Source: Flammeovirgaceae bacterium
GTDB lineage: Bacteria > Bacteroidota > Bacteroidia > Cytophagales > Cyclobacteriaceae
Direction of reading: 5' to 3'
NCBI GenBank assembly: GCA_016712035.1
Contig: JADJRT010000008.1
Coordinates: forward strand, 127,910-191,909
Length of the DNA: 64,000 nt
Both the position numbers and the translations under genes were made by a program. Under the pieces are notes generated by a model. The model made no database searches. It worked only from the letters and a program-made list of their open reading frames with translations, and was not told where the DNA came from. Shown piece by piece: positions 47,997 through 55,364 of the stretch. Within the stretch, counting starts at the first letter, position 1. The number at the start of each line of letters is the position of its first letter.

Positions 47997-48158
47997 AACG
48001 TTTGTGTTTATGCAGTGCGGGGAATAGGAGGGCTTAAAAATGAAGCGCAGCGAAATGTTAAGCCCGACCTGCTCCGAACTGTCCCACGTTACTGAACGAA
48101 ATTAAGAAATTACTTTTAATAGCTACACTGAACCCCCGCATTGCATAAACTTTTTGTT
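47997..48158 (-). repeat. attC-like site H (long class)
   Basis: 162 nt. Left flank GCGCCATAAC, right flank GTTGTGCGC. The interior is like D and G, with a few substitutions (ggcttaaaaatgaagcgcagcg). Confidence 0.78.
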
Positions 48159-48186
48159 GTGCGCTGTTTATTCTATCAACTCTCTC

Positions 48187-48813
48187 TTATAAAGTCTCGC
48201 CGTCATTCTCCCACGTGGCCGTCTGTATTTGTCCTGCGTCACGCTTTTCATTCAGCTTTTCCAACTCCTTTTTTATTCCAAATTGTTTCTTTGCCAATTC
48301 ATAATTCTCAAAGTCTCGTTTTCTCCTTTCAGTTATTGAAGTCCTTTCTTCTTCGGTCACTTTTGTCCCCGCTGCGCAAATCAAAACTGAATCCACCTCT
48401 TTCGTCATAAGGAACATTTTGTCCAAGTTGGAAGGATGGTTTCTTTTCTAATTATTTGTTTGAAAGTGTCGGCATTAAAAGAAATGTCGCCTTGCTGAGT
48501 AATAATTGTCCAAACGCTTTTGTTGTCGACTTTATTCATTTCAATATCCTGAATCTCTAGCCATTTGTCGTCAAAGGATTGAGTTAACTCAAATGATAAC
48601 TCTGTCGGCCTTTCAAAAACCAAAGTCGCGGGAGCAACCCAAAATGTAAAATGGAATCCTTCAATGTCCGGTTGGTTCCACTGAAAAAATATAGTCAATG
48701 TCCAACTCAAGATTTTCATTCAGTCGAAGTCCGTAAATGGTCGCGTCATGGCAACCCATTTTCTCAATGTCCTTCTCAGTCCAAATCCACTTTTCTAATT
48801 CGTAGTCTGTCAT
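48187..48813 (-). CDS. Conserved hypothetical protein, cassette H (copy 2; three indels, altered C-terminus)
   Basis: Copy of 44186-44819 from ATG 48811-48813. The N-terminus MTDYELEKWIWTEKDIEKMG is intact here, where copy 1 is broken. Extra bases lie near 48690, 48448 and 48363. The last 16 residues of copy 1 are replaced by a short different tail after GQIQT, where the sequence diverges at about 48220. So one copy has recombined or been trimmed at its 3-prime end. Cassette ends GCGCACAAC and GTTGTGCGC pair exactly. Confidence 0.55.
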
Positions 48814-48835
48814 TTTGTTAAAATGGCTTGCGCAC

Positions 48836-48959
48836 AACGTTTGTGCATAAGACGTGGCTGGCCTTAAAAGCTTCGTCCTTGTCAACCGTTGCTGAACGAA
48901 ATTAAGAAATGCAAGTGAAAAAGCAGCACGCATGCCAGCCATGTATTATGCATTTTGTT
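48836..48959 (-). repeat. attC-like site I
   Basis: 124 nt. Left flank GCGCACAAC, right flank GTTGTGCGTA. Arms GTGCATAAGACGTGGCTGG and CCAGCCATGTATTATGCA pair. Confidence 0.75.
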
Positions 48960-48970
48960 GTGCGTAGTTT

Positions 48971-49297
48971 TTATATCTCAATCGTGACATAGTACACATT
49001 TCTCTCTTTGCATTTTGTCACGTCTTTTATGTCCGATGCTACACACTTTTTTATTTGTTCAATTTCATTGTCGGTCAGTTCTCGTCTTGAGTTTATGTTG
49101 TACCACTGAGGTAGCAACTTGTCCATTTTTAATGTTTTTGTTTCATTCTCTATTTCAATCGTTGAACTGTCGCCTTGATTGTCAAGTTGAAACCTATAAT
49201 TGAATTTATAGTCGGCATTGAGTTTTTGTCCGCCTGCACAAGATGCAATGGTTATCCCAAGTCCGAGTATTCCTATTAGATAGACGAATTGTCTCAT
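48971..49297 (-). CDS. Small lipoprotein, cassette I
   Basis: 108 residues from ATG 49297 (MRQFVYLIGILGLGITIASCAGG), which gives a clean lipobox; the longer upstream frame runs through the attC-like site and is rejected. The mature part (DYKFNYRFQLDNQGDSSTIE, CVASDIKDVTKCKERNVYYV) has two Cys that may form a disulfide. Family not recognised. Cassette ends TACGCACAAC and GTTGTGCGTA pair exactly. Confidence 0.65.
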   Translation of the reverse strand: MRQFVYLIGILGLGITIASCAGGQKLNADYKFNYRFQLDNQGDSSTIEIENETKTLKMDKLLPQWYNINSRRELTDNEIEQIKKCVASDIKDVTKCKERNVYYVTIEI

Positions 49298-49310
49298 AAA
49301 AATTACGCAC

Positions 49311-49432
49311 AACGCTCGGCTATGCGTTCGGCCGGGAATAAAAAACCGCGACCTCTCCCACGAACCAAAACGTAATAAGTAAATATAGTTAAATAGTTGC
49401 TCTCCCAGCCCGGCTGACGCATAGCTATTGTT
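49311..49432 (-). repeat. attC-like site J
   Basis: 122 nt. Left flank TACGCACAAC, right flank GTTGTGCATC. It starts AACGCTCGG instead of AACGTTTG, with the paired arm changed as well (CTATTGTTG). Confidence 0.72.
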
Positions 49433-49698
49433 GTGCATCGTTGCCTTATTTCCACCTTCGTTGTCCACGGTGAATAAACTGTCGGCCTTGCCAAATTCTC
49501 CGCGAGCACTTTTTAAAATCTGTTATTCATCATCTCCTAAGTTATCCGCGAAGCACACTTTTCAAGTCGTTATCAAGCCGTCCACGGGTGATGGTCTGTT
49601 TTCCCCTTTCATTTTGTCTTCGTCCAGGTTATCCGCGAACACAAATCTCGGAACACTGGCGAATCTTTTTCCACGGACACTTTAAGGCAATGATGCAC
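49433..49698 (-). other. Cassette J without a convincing ORF
   Basis: 266 nt between sites J and K. No minus-strand ORF of note; a plus-strand frame spans most of it but has low-complexity, Ser/Leu-rich sequence and no start context. The ends are complementary over about 15 nt with one mismatch (gcatcgttgcctt with aaggcaatgatgc). The element gttatccgcgaa occurs twice. Similar in style to cassettes E and L. Confidence 0.5.
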
Positions 49699-49819
49699 AA
49701 CGTTTAGCTATAAAACGTATGCGTTTAAATACCTACATCTTTGTCCCACGTTGCTAATGAAATTTAACAGCACACATTTTAAGAACCTACAATACAGCAT
49801 ATGTTTTATAGCTTTTGTT
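49699..49819 (-). repeat. attC-like site K
   Basis: 121 nt. Left flank GATGCACAAC, right flank GTTGTAGCGC. Arms TAGCTATAAAACGTATG and CATATGTTTTATAGCT pair. Site Q is almost identical inside. Confidence 0.75.
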
Positions 49820-49838
49820 GTAGCGCGTACCGTTCTCC

Positions 49839-50150
49839 TCACTCAATAGTCAACGAGATCTTTCTCCCAAGTCCCAGTTCAAGTAATTTAAACAAAGTCG
49901 ATAATTGAATGTCGCTATGTCCGTTCTCAATTCTTGAAATAAAACTCTTCTTTGTCCCAGTTTTATCTGCTAGCTCGTCTTGAGTCATGTTAGCAAGTCG
50001 TCTCTCTTCCTTAATGATTTCTCCAATGGCGAAAGACTTGGCTTTGATTTCAAAGTCAGTCCGTTTCTTTGTTCCAATTTTTCCATGTCGGCTTTCAATT
50101 AGTTCATCAAAAGTCGTAACTCTCTTTTTTCCTTTACTTTTTGTTTCCAT
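49839..50150 (-). CDS. HigA-like antitoxin (XRE helix-turn-helix)
   Basis: 103 residues from ATG 50150 (METKSKGKKR). The C-terminal half is an XRE HTH: IIKEERRLANMTQDELADKTGTKKSFISRIENGHSDIQ. The N-terminal part presumably binds toxin. The start overlaps the toxin gene by 17 nt. Toxin-first order and the HTH antitoxin match HigBA. It probably represses the promoter at 50507-50537. Confidence 0.82.
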   Translation of the reverse strand: METKSKGKKRVTTFDELIESRHGKIGTKKRTDFEIKAKSFAIGEIIKEERRLANMTQDELADKTGTKKSFISRIENGHSDIQLSTLFKLLELGLGRKISLTIE

Positions 50151-50502
50151 GTCCCTTTGATTTAACTTTTTCAATAAAATATTCGGTCTTAATTTTTAAA
50201 GCTTTTTCAATCTCTCCAGATGGTGTCTTTTGTGACTTCTTTTGAAACCCATTGAACAATACGACTAAATTACCTTCGTCAAAACATGAGAAAATTCGAT
50301 AGATATTCCCTTGATATTCGACTCTTATCTCATAAAGTCCGTCCGTCCCCGTCAAATGGTCAAAGAATTTTTTCGGAATTCTTTCAGCCACTGAAACTAC
50401 GAACAAAACGTGTTCAATTTTGTCTTTAACTTTCGCTGTCTGGTCGTTATAGAAGTCAAGGAAATAGCCCTTGTAGAATATAATTTGACGAATTTTATCC
50501 AT
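50134..50502 (-). CDS. HigB/RelE-type toxin (Gp49-like)
   Basis: 122 residues: YNDQTAKVKDKIEHVLFVV, IPKKFFDHLTGTDGLYEIRVEYQGNIYRIFSCFDEGNLVVLFNGFQKKSQKTPSGEIEKA. This is the RelE-superfamily fold typical of Gp49/HigB mRNA interferases, with basic residues in the FQKKSQKTP region. It sits before and overlapping the HigA-like gene. TA pairs with their own promoter are a classic integron cassette cargo. Function inferred from family. Confidence 0.82.
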   Translation of the reverse strand: MDKIRQIIFYKGYFLDFYNDQTAKVKDKIEHVLFVVSVAERIPKKFFDHLTGTDGLYEIRVEYQGNIYRIFSCFDEGNLVVLFNGFQKKSQKTPSGEIEKALKIKTEYFIEKVKSKGHGNKK

Positions 50503-50506
50503 TTGG

Positions 50507-50537
50507 CAAAGTTAACTTAAAAGTTAACAAAGTCAAA
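50507..50537 (-). promoter_or_regulatory. higBA promoter with palindromic operator
   Basis: On the minus strand TTTG (50534-50537), 19 nt, then TAACTTTG (50507-50514) fits the Bacteroidota promoter TTTG-N19-TAnnTTTG. The 18-bp palindrome gttaacttaaaagttaac (50511-50528; arms of 8 around a 2-nt centre) lies between the elements, a likely HigA operator. Only 4 nt separate the -7 element from the toxin ATG, so the mRNA may be leaderless. Confidence 0.7.
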
Positions 50538-50590
50538 TCTTTATAAGTTCAAATTGTCTGTCGGTTGAGTCGTCCCAAGGTATGCGCTAC

Positions 50591-50709
50591 AACGTTGGTG
50601 CATATGACGTGGCGTTTTTGAAACTGTCATTCTCCCACGTGGCCATACGAAATTAGTAGTTTACACGTAATTGGCAAGTCGTCCCACGCCATGGCATATG
50701 CATTTTGTT
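50591..50709 (-). repeat. attC-like site L
   Basis: 119 nt. Left flank GCGCTACAAC, right flank GTTGTAGCCA. Interior nearly identical to site E, and the cassette to its right is the copy of cassette E. Confidence 0.75.
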
Positions 50710-51050
50710 GTAGCCAGTTTGCTTCGTCCGTCACTTAAATGTCGACCGTTTTCGTGTCGACCCCAATCTTGTCTACGAAGCAGACTGGCTCCGCCTAAAA
50801 CAAAGGTTGTGCGAAGCCAAGTCGAAGTCCAGGAATAGTCCGCGGGTTGAAAACGTGTCCAGGCTTGATAATTTGTCTGCGTAAACTAAAAAATTCTTGT
50901 CTTCGTTTTTTCTAAATTTCCTTTCTCACCTACAAAAAATTCGCGCTGTCGCGCGATACTTTATTGTCGTTGCTGGCGTGTTTTCCGCGGTGAAAAACTT
51001 TGGTGTTAAGTCGTCATTGTCCGCGTAACCGTTATCCGCAAATTGGCTAC
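50710..51050 (-). other. Cassette L without a convincing ORF (copy 2)
   Basis: Near copy of 46347-46688 with the same inverted repeat (tttgcttcgt with acgaagcaga) and the same ends (TGGCTACAAC, GTTGTAGCCA). Substitutions and indels are spread along the unit and no ORF is shared. I see no coding signal. Confidence 0.55.
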
Positions 51051-51172
51051 AACGTTTGTGTTTCTGCAGTGGTGCGCTTCCGAAGCCGCGTTCTGTCCCA
51101 CGAAACCAAACGTGGAACGAAGATAAAACTTAAAACTAACACGTCACGGCACCATTGCAGAAACATTTTGTT
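51051..51172 (-). repeat. attC-like site M
   Basis: 122 nt. Left flank TGGCTACAAC, right flank GTTATGGGC. Arms GTGTTTCTGCAGTGG and CCATTGCAGAAACA pair. Very similar to site O. Confidence 0.75.
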
Positions 51173-51193
51173 ATGGGCTGGCCTTTTTACACG

Positions 51194-51972
51194 TCACTCT
51201 TTTTCGTTCCGTTGTCCCATGTACTCAACAAAATTCCAACCCGTCATCATTCTCTTGTCTTTGCTTGTCATGGTGGGATTCTTGTCTGTAAATTCCTTGT
51301 AATAATACCCCTCACACTCAACCGTCTTTTGATAATATAAAACTATGTCCGTGAATTTACTTTTTGAAAAGAAGTCATAGCTTGAAACTTCACTTGGAAT
51401 TTTGTCCGTAAGTAGAGTGTAACAAAGGATGTAATCTCTGAGATTAAAGCTTCCTTCTCCAATGTCGTTTGAATCAAAAATAAATTCCTCTTTCTCGTCC
51501 GTCATTGTATATCAATGTCACAGTGAGCGTTTCTCCACCTGTCGAAATGCTCTTGGTCATTTTGTAGGTCTGGCAGAATTGAAATGAGTCAACGCTAACA
51601 ACTAAGTCAGTCGGCAAGTCAAAATTAAGTTTGTGGTTATTGGTCTGAGTTTTTAAAGTCGTAATGTCAAGGCCTAAATCTGATTGCGTAAAAGTCCTTT
51701 TGTTTTGCTTTTTCCATTCAGTTACTTTTTCAGCTCGGTCCTTGTCAATCGTTACCTTGTCGTTTAACCTCTTTTTTCTTTTGTCATAGTAGAAGTCAGA
51801 CGTTGATAATTCGTCACTTGCAAGTCTCCTTAAATTCAATTGAGTATTTAGGTCGTCCCTGTTTTGTTGGTGGCTCGTCAGCTTGTTTAGAAGTGAAAAT
51901 GACCTTATCAATCTCCTGTCCAACGGTAGGAAATGTCAAAACGGTCAATATCGTTAGTAGTATGTACTTCAT
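51194..51972 (-). CDS. Secreted protein of unknown function, cassette M (frameshifts)
   Basis: ATG 51970-51972 begins a signal peptide (KYILLTILTVLTFPTVGQ). The next part is in another frame (LRRLASDELSTSDFYYDKRK, SDLGLDITTLKTQTNNHKLN), and the end lies in a third (EEFIFDSNDIGEGSFNLRDY, KTVECEGYYYKEFTDKN). At least two indels are needed, one near 51495 and one in the stretch 51860-51940. The full protein would be about 260 residues. Family not recognised. Cassette ends match with one mismatch (GCCCACAAC, GTTATGGGC). Confidence 0.5.
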
Positions 51973-51990
51973 TTAAAAAGGCTTGCCCAC

Positions 51991-52113
51991 AACGTTTGAG
52001 TTTATGACGGCTGCGGCTTTCGAAGCGCGTCTTTGTCCCACGTGGCCGAACGAAATTAAGAAAACTAAACTTCATACTTACACGTCACCCGCAGCTGGCA
52101 TAAACTTTTTGTT
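51991..52113 (-). repeat. attC-like site N
   Basis: 123 nt. Left flank GCCCACAAC, right flank GTTGGCGGC. Nearly identical to site C inside. The DUF2306 gene reads through its right arm and stops within it. Confidence 0.75.
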
Positions 52114-52761
52114 GGCGGCTGGCGGTTTGTCCCACTTTCATTTTGTTCCATATATTCTTCAATGTCGGCAACCAAGTCATAAATATTTCTCCAACAATCA
52201 ATGGTACGAATGAAAAGAAATATTCATTTACAGTCCGGTCAAATGTCGGGTCGTCAATTTTGCCAAATAAAAAGTCTAAGGGAAAGAGCCCGCTTATTCT
52301 AACAGCAACAAATGAAAAAACGCAGATATAACTTCTGACCATAAATTGTCGATGTGCTGTCACGTTTTTATTTTTTACAGACCACCATGCAGAAAACGTT
52401 GTCCCAATAACCAAAACGGCTAAAATGAATAGAGAAACTCTACATGGGGCACACGAGCTTATTAGTGATAGGCGAATTGCTGATAGTCCGGCAATAAATG
52501 CTCCGACTATATAAATCTTACCGGTCAGTCTATGAAAATTTAAATACCTATTTCTTATTCCCTTTGAGAATTGAACTGGCCCAAAAAGTAGTGCTAAGGT
52601 CCCGCCAATTAAATGCAGTCCAACCCAAAAGGGATTGGTTATAAAATTCTTACTCTTGAATCCCGTCAAATAAACCGCTACGTTGTCAATGAAAAGTAAA
52701 TTGAAAGTCCAATAATAATTGTCCACGAGGCAATAATAAAAAGTCTTTCAATATGTCTCAT
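52085..52761 (-). CDS. DUF2306-type membrane protein, cassette N (one frameshift)
   Basis: About 225 residues with one T restored near 52697, which joins the N-terminus MRHIERLFIIASWTIIIGLS (ATG 52759-52761) to NVAVYLTGFKSKNFITNPFW. Seven or so hydrophobic segments and FWVGLHLIGGTLALLFGPVQF, NFHRLTGKIYIVGAFIAG and HRQFMVRSYICVFSFVAVR match DUF2306. Conserved His in RLTGK and AHRQFM contexts may bind a cofactor. The last 12 or so residues, including KVYASCG, are encoded by the attC-like arm, and the stop is inside it. Confidence 0.75.
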
Positions 52762-52807
52762 TTCAGTTCCTTTCTCTATTGTTTAAGTCGTCCCACCGCT
52801 TGCCGCT

Positions 52808-52930
52808 AACGTTTGTGTTTCTGCAGTGGTGCGCTTCCGAAGCCGCGTCCTGTCCCACGAAACCAAACGTGGAACGAAGATAAAAACTTATAACTTACAC
52901 CTCACCGCACCATTGCAGAAACATTTTGTT
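52808..52930 (-). repeat. attC-like site O
   Basis: 123 nt. Left flank CCGCTAAC, right flank GTTGGCTGC. Interior like site M. The cassette to its right has poorly matching ends. Confidence 0.72.
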
Positions 52931-52942
52931 GGCTGCCGTTTT

Positions 52943-53224
52943 TTAGTCCAACGCTTTTAAAATCTTTTTCACTATCTCAATTCCTTTTAGAAACTCGTCC
53001 TTAGTCAGAATAGCCTTTGTTCCAAATAATTTGCTGTCCTGCGGAATTACTCTTATATATTTTTCCTCAATTGTTCCGTCACTGTGCTGATATAAATGTC
53101 GTTTCTCAAACATTCTTTTTACTTCAATTTTCTCAGTCTCAGAGATGTTTTTATAAATGTCAATACCCGCATCTTTGAAGAAGTCCTTTGTGTTTTTAAT
53201 ATTTTGAAAGTTTACATTTCCTTG
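52943..53224 (-). pseudogene. C-terminal fragment of a hypothetical (HEPN-like?) protein, cassette O
   Basis: An open frame ending at TAA 52943-52945 gives about 90 residues without a start: NVNFQNIKNTKDFFKDAGID, EVKRMFEKRHLYQHSDGTIE, VIPQDSKLFGTKAILTKDEF and a C-terminal EIVKKILKALD. The RHLYQHSDG segment recalls RNase-type HEPN domains, but I am unsure. Its 5-prime part is gone: upstream sequence belongs to a serine hydrolase gene. Confidence 0.5.
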
Positions 53225-53584
53225 AATTCCCTTTCGTTTTGCCGGGGCAGATAGAACTATCTAAATTTATTTTATTTTCTTGATATAATTTGGTTATGGC
53301 CGCTGCTGTAAATGTTTTACTAATCGAGCCGATACGAAATTTAGTGTCTAAGTTATTTGGAACATTCAGTTCGTAGTTTGCCTTTCCATAAGCGTTAGAA
53401 AAAACTGTTTTTCCATTATGAGCAACAAAAACAACACCAGCAAAATGATCAAATTTCACAGCATAGTTCATATAGTTTTCTACCCATTTTTTAATAACCT
53501 TGTCCGATAATTTAGGTGATTGGGCTAAAACTAAGTTATTTAAGTAAAAATATTTAGCGTAATTAAAATCAGCAGTCTTGTCAT
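53222..53584 (-). pseudogene. Truncated serine hydrolase (class C beta-lactamase/PBP-like), cassette O
   Basis: Starts at ATG 53582-53584 with a signal peptide (RLLILITLNIFYLNNLVLAQ after one T is restored near 53541). It continues FDHFAGVVFVAHNGKTVFSNAYGKANYELNVP and FRIGSISKTFTAAAITKLYQ with the SxxK nucleophile motif. After NKINLDS the family sequence stops at about 53260 and the reading ends at 53196 in unrelated sequence. The Tyr and His/Lys active-site motifs are missing, so it is inactive as read. Confidence 0.65.
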
Positions 53585-53633
53585 TTTGGTTTTAAATTGT
53601 TTGATTCTTAAGTCGTATGGTATTATTGCATAC

Positions 53634-53754
53634 AACGTTTATGTATAAGCCGTTGCGGGTTTAAGATTACTAAATTGTCCCACGTTACAAAACATTTTAA
53701 GTTGACAATACTAAAACCTTAAACCAAACCCCGCAATGGATTATACATTTTGTT
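53634..53754 (-). repeat. attC-like site P
   Basis: 121 nt. Left flank GCATACAAC, right flank GTTAGCGCC. Arms TATGTATAAGCCGTTGCGGG and CCCGCAATGGATTATACAT pair. Confidence 0.75.
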
Positions 53755-53774
53755 AGCGCCTGTTTTTCTTTCCA

Positions 53775-54641
53775 CTACAATGTTTTGAACCAGTCCTTTT
53801 TGATATTTACTTTCTCAACTAATTCAATGTCAACACCGAGTCTAAGTTCTTTTAATTTTTCCGCCAAATCATTACCGTCCATTAAGTCGATAGGTGGTGC
53901 CCCGTCTCTTTGCGCTTCTCTCTTTGCTTCCCTCGTAAATGTCCCGGTTGTAATAATTAAGCCTTTATCTGCTCGTCCAACCATTGCTCCTCTAAAGTCC
54001 CGGACAATAGAAGGTGATACGCTTCCCTTATATCGTTTGGCTTGAAAGATTACATGAAATGATAGAACTCCTCCGAGTTTCAACATTCCTTTTCCGTCAA
54101 TACCTCCGTCATTTGCCTGTCCAGTGACTTCTACATTTTGAAAGCCTAATTCTCTTAAAAGTCTTTGGCAAAGTCGCTCAAACGAACTTGGTGAGATACT
54201 TTGTAGCTCTTCAATTATTTGCTCTTGCCAACTGAACTTCTGAATTTCTTCATTGTCGTCAGGTTCGTCAGTTTGCTCAATTGGCTTTAGTTTTTCCTTG
54301 TTTAATCTTTCCTGCCTATCATCCGCAACAACTTTCCGTTTTACTACCTCCTTGTCAACCTTCTTTGTCTTTAGTCCCAGTTCTGTTAAAGCCCAAACCC
54401 CGCGAGATGAATTCTCCAACAGTCCAAAACGTTTTAAGTAATTGCGAGCCCAAGCCAATCTGTAACTGAACTTACTCGTGTTGCCTCTGTGGATTTCATT
54501 TACTTGTTCGTCAGCCAACTTTAAAATCGTTGCAATTTGTTCCTCCATTTCGTCAACTGACCCAGAACCTCCAAGATTGTGTAACGCTGTCAATGTCGGA
54601 TTGAACAGCTCGTCATACTTGTACTTAAATAGTTCTGTCAT
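53775..54641 (-). CDS. Mrr-type restriction endonuclease, cassette P
   Basis: 288 residues from ATG 54641 (MTELFKYKYDELF); the TTG 54665 reading adds eight residues. The N-terminal part is an Mrr_N-like winged helix (NPTLTALHNLGGSGSVDEME, YRLAWARNYLKRFGLLENSS, GVWALTELG). The C-terminal PDDExK domain shows LGFQNVEVTGQANDGGIDGK and FHVIFQAKRYKGSVSPSIVRDFRGAM, giving Asp and QxK. Mrr-type enzymes cut modified DNA (type IV restriction). It is a typical stable-cassette cargo. Ends GGCGCTAAC and GTTAGCGCC pair exactly. Confidence 0.88.
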   Translation of the reverse strand: MTELFKYKYDELFNPTLTALHNLGGSGSVDEMEEQIATILKLADEQVNEIHRGNTSKFSYRLAWARNYLKRFGLLENSSRGVWALTELGLKTKKVDKEVVKRKVVADDRQERLNKEKLKPIEQTDEPDDNEEIQKFSWQEQIIEELQSISPSSFERLCQRLLRELGFQNVEVTGQANDGGIDGKGMLKLGGVLSFHVIFQAKRYKGSVSPSIVRDFRGAMVGRADKGLIITTGTFTREAKREAQRDGAPPIDLMDGNDLAEKLKELRLGVDIELVEKVNIKKDWFKTL

Positions 54642-54679
54642 TATTCTGTGGTCTAAATTGTCCAAGAAAAATTGGCGCT

Positions 54680-54800
54680 AACGTTTAGCTATAAAACGTA
54701 TGCGTTTAAATACCTACATCCTTGCCCCACGTTGCTAACGAAATTTAACAGCACACACTTTAAGAACCTACAATACAGCATATGTTTTATAGCTTTTGTT
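54680..54800 (-). repeat. attC-like site Q
   Basis: 121 nt. Left flank GGCGCTAAC, right flank GTTGGCGGTA. Interior nearly identical to site K despite different flanks, showing that interior and flanks assort independently. Confidence 0.75.
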
Positions 54801-54808
54801 GGCGGTAG

Positions 54809-55312
54809 TTATTTTACTAGCTGCCTTCTTAGTTTCAAGAATCCCTCATGTCTCGGTACATAGTTGGCAATAATAATTGTTGAGTCGCTGTTGGATATGG
54901 AGAAATATTGTCCCGAATGCATTATGAATTTTTCTTTGAAACTTTCGTCTAGCATGTCGTGAATGTATTCTATGATTTTCTTTTGATTATCATTTGTCAA
55001 CTTGTCAGAAAAGTTATTAATCCATTTCCTGCTTCCGTGAATATCACCGGAGCAATCAACAGTGTCTCTTCTATAGTCAAACCATAAGTCAGTGTTTGAC
55101 TTGTTATAAATTTTAAACGTCTCGATGTGCCCTCCCCATTCTCCGCATTCATCATATCGTGCAAATAAAGTCAATGTGTCCGTCCTCCAAAGATTCCTTA
55201 TCTGTCCAGTGATTTCATTTTCAAATTTCTCAGTTGTCGTTTTGTCTGGTTGTCGTTCGCTACAGCCAATTGAGAATATTGCCCCAAAGAATAAAATTAA
55301 AATTCCTCTCAT
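54809..55312 (-). CDS. Lipoprotein of unknown function, cassette Q
   Basis: 167 residues from ATG 55312 (MRGILILFFGAIFSIGCSERQ), chosen for the lipobox; the upstream extension runs into site R. The mature part (LWRTDTLTLFARYDECGEWG, IYNKSNTDLWFDYRRDTVDC) has paired Cys, and the C-terminus reads YVPRHEGFLKLRRQLVK. No family recognised. Cassette ends TACCGCCAAC and GTTGGCGGTA pair exactly. Confidence 0.68.
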   Translation of the reverse strand: MRGILILFFGAIFSIGCSERQPDKTTTEKFENEITGQIRNLWRTDTLTLFARYDECGEWGGHIETFKIYNKSNTDLWFDYRRDTVDCSGDIHGSRKWINNFSDKLTNDNQKKIIEYIHDMLDESFKEKFIMHSGQYFSISNSDSTIIIANYVPRHEGFLKLRRQLVK

Positions 55313-55364
55313 CTGTCGTACTTTATTGTCATAGGAAAAATTGTCCCGTAAAATAATTACCGCC

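Noticed and set aside
49298..49468. Upstream extension of the cassette I lipoprotein
   Set aside because: It would translate the attC-like site and hide a clean lipoprotein signal at 49297.
49428..49685. Plus-strand 85-codon ORF filling cassette J
   Set aside because: It runs against the common cassette orientation, is rich in Ser/Leu/Pro and has no recognisable motif; it begins inside the attC-like core.
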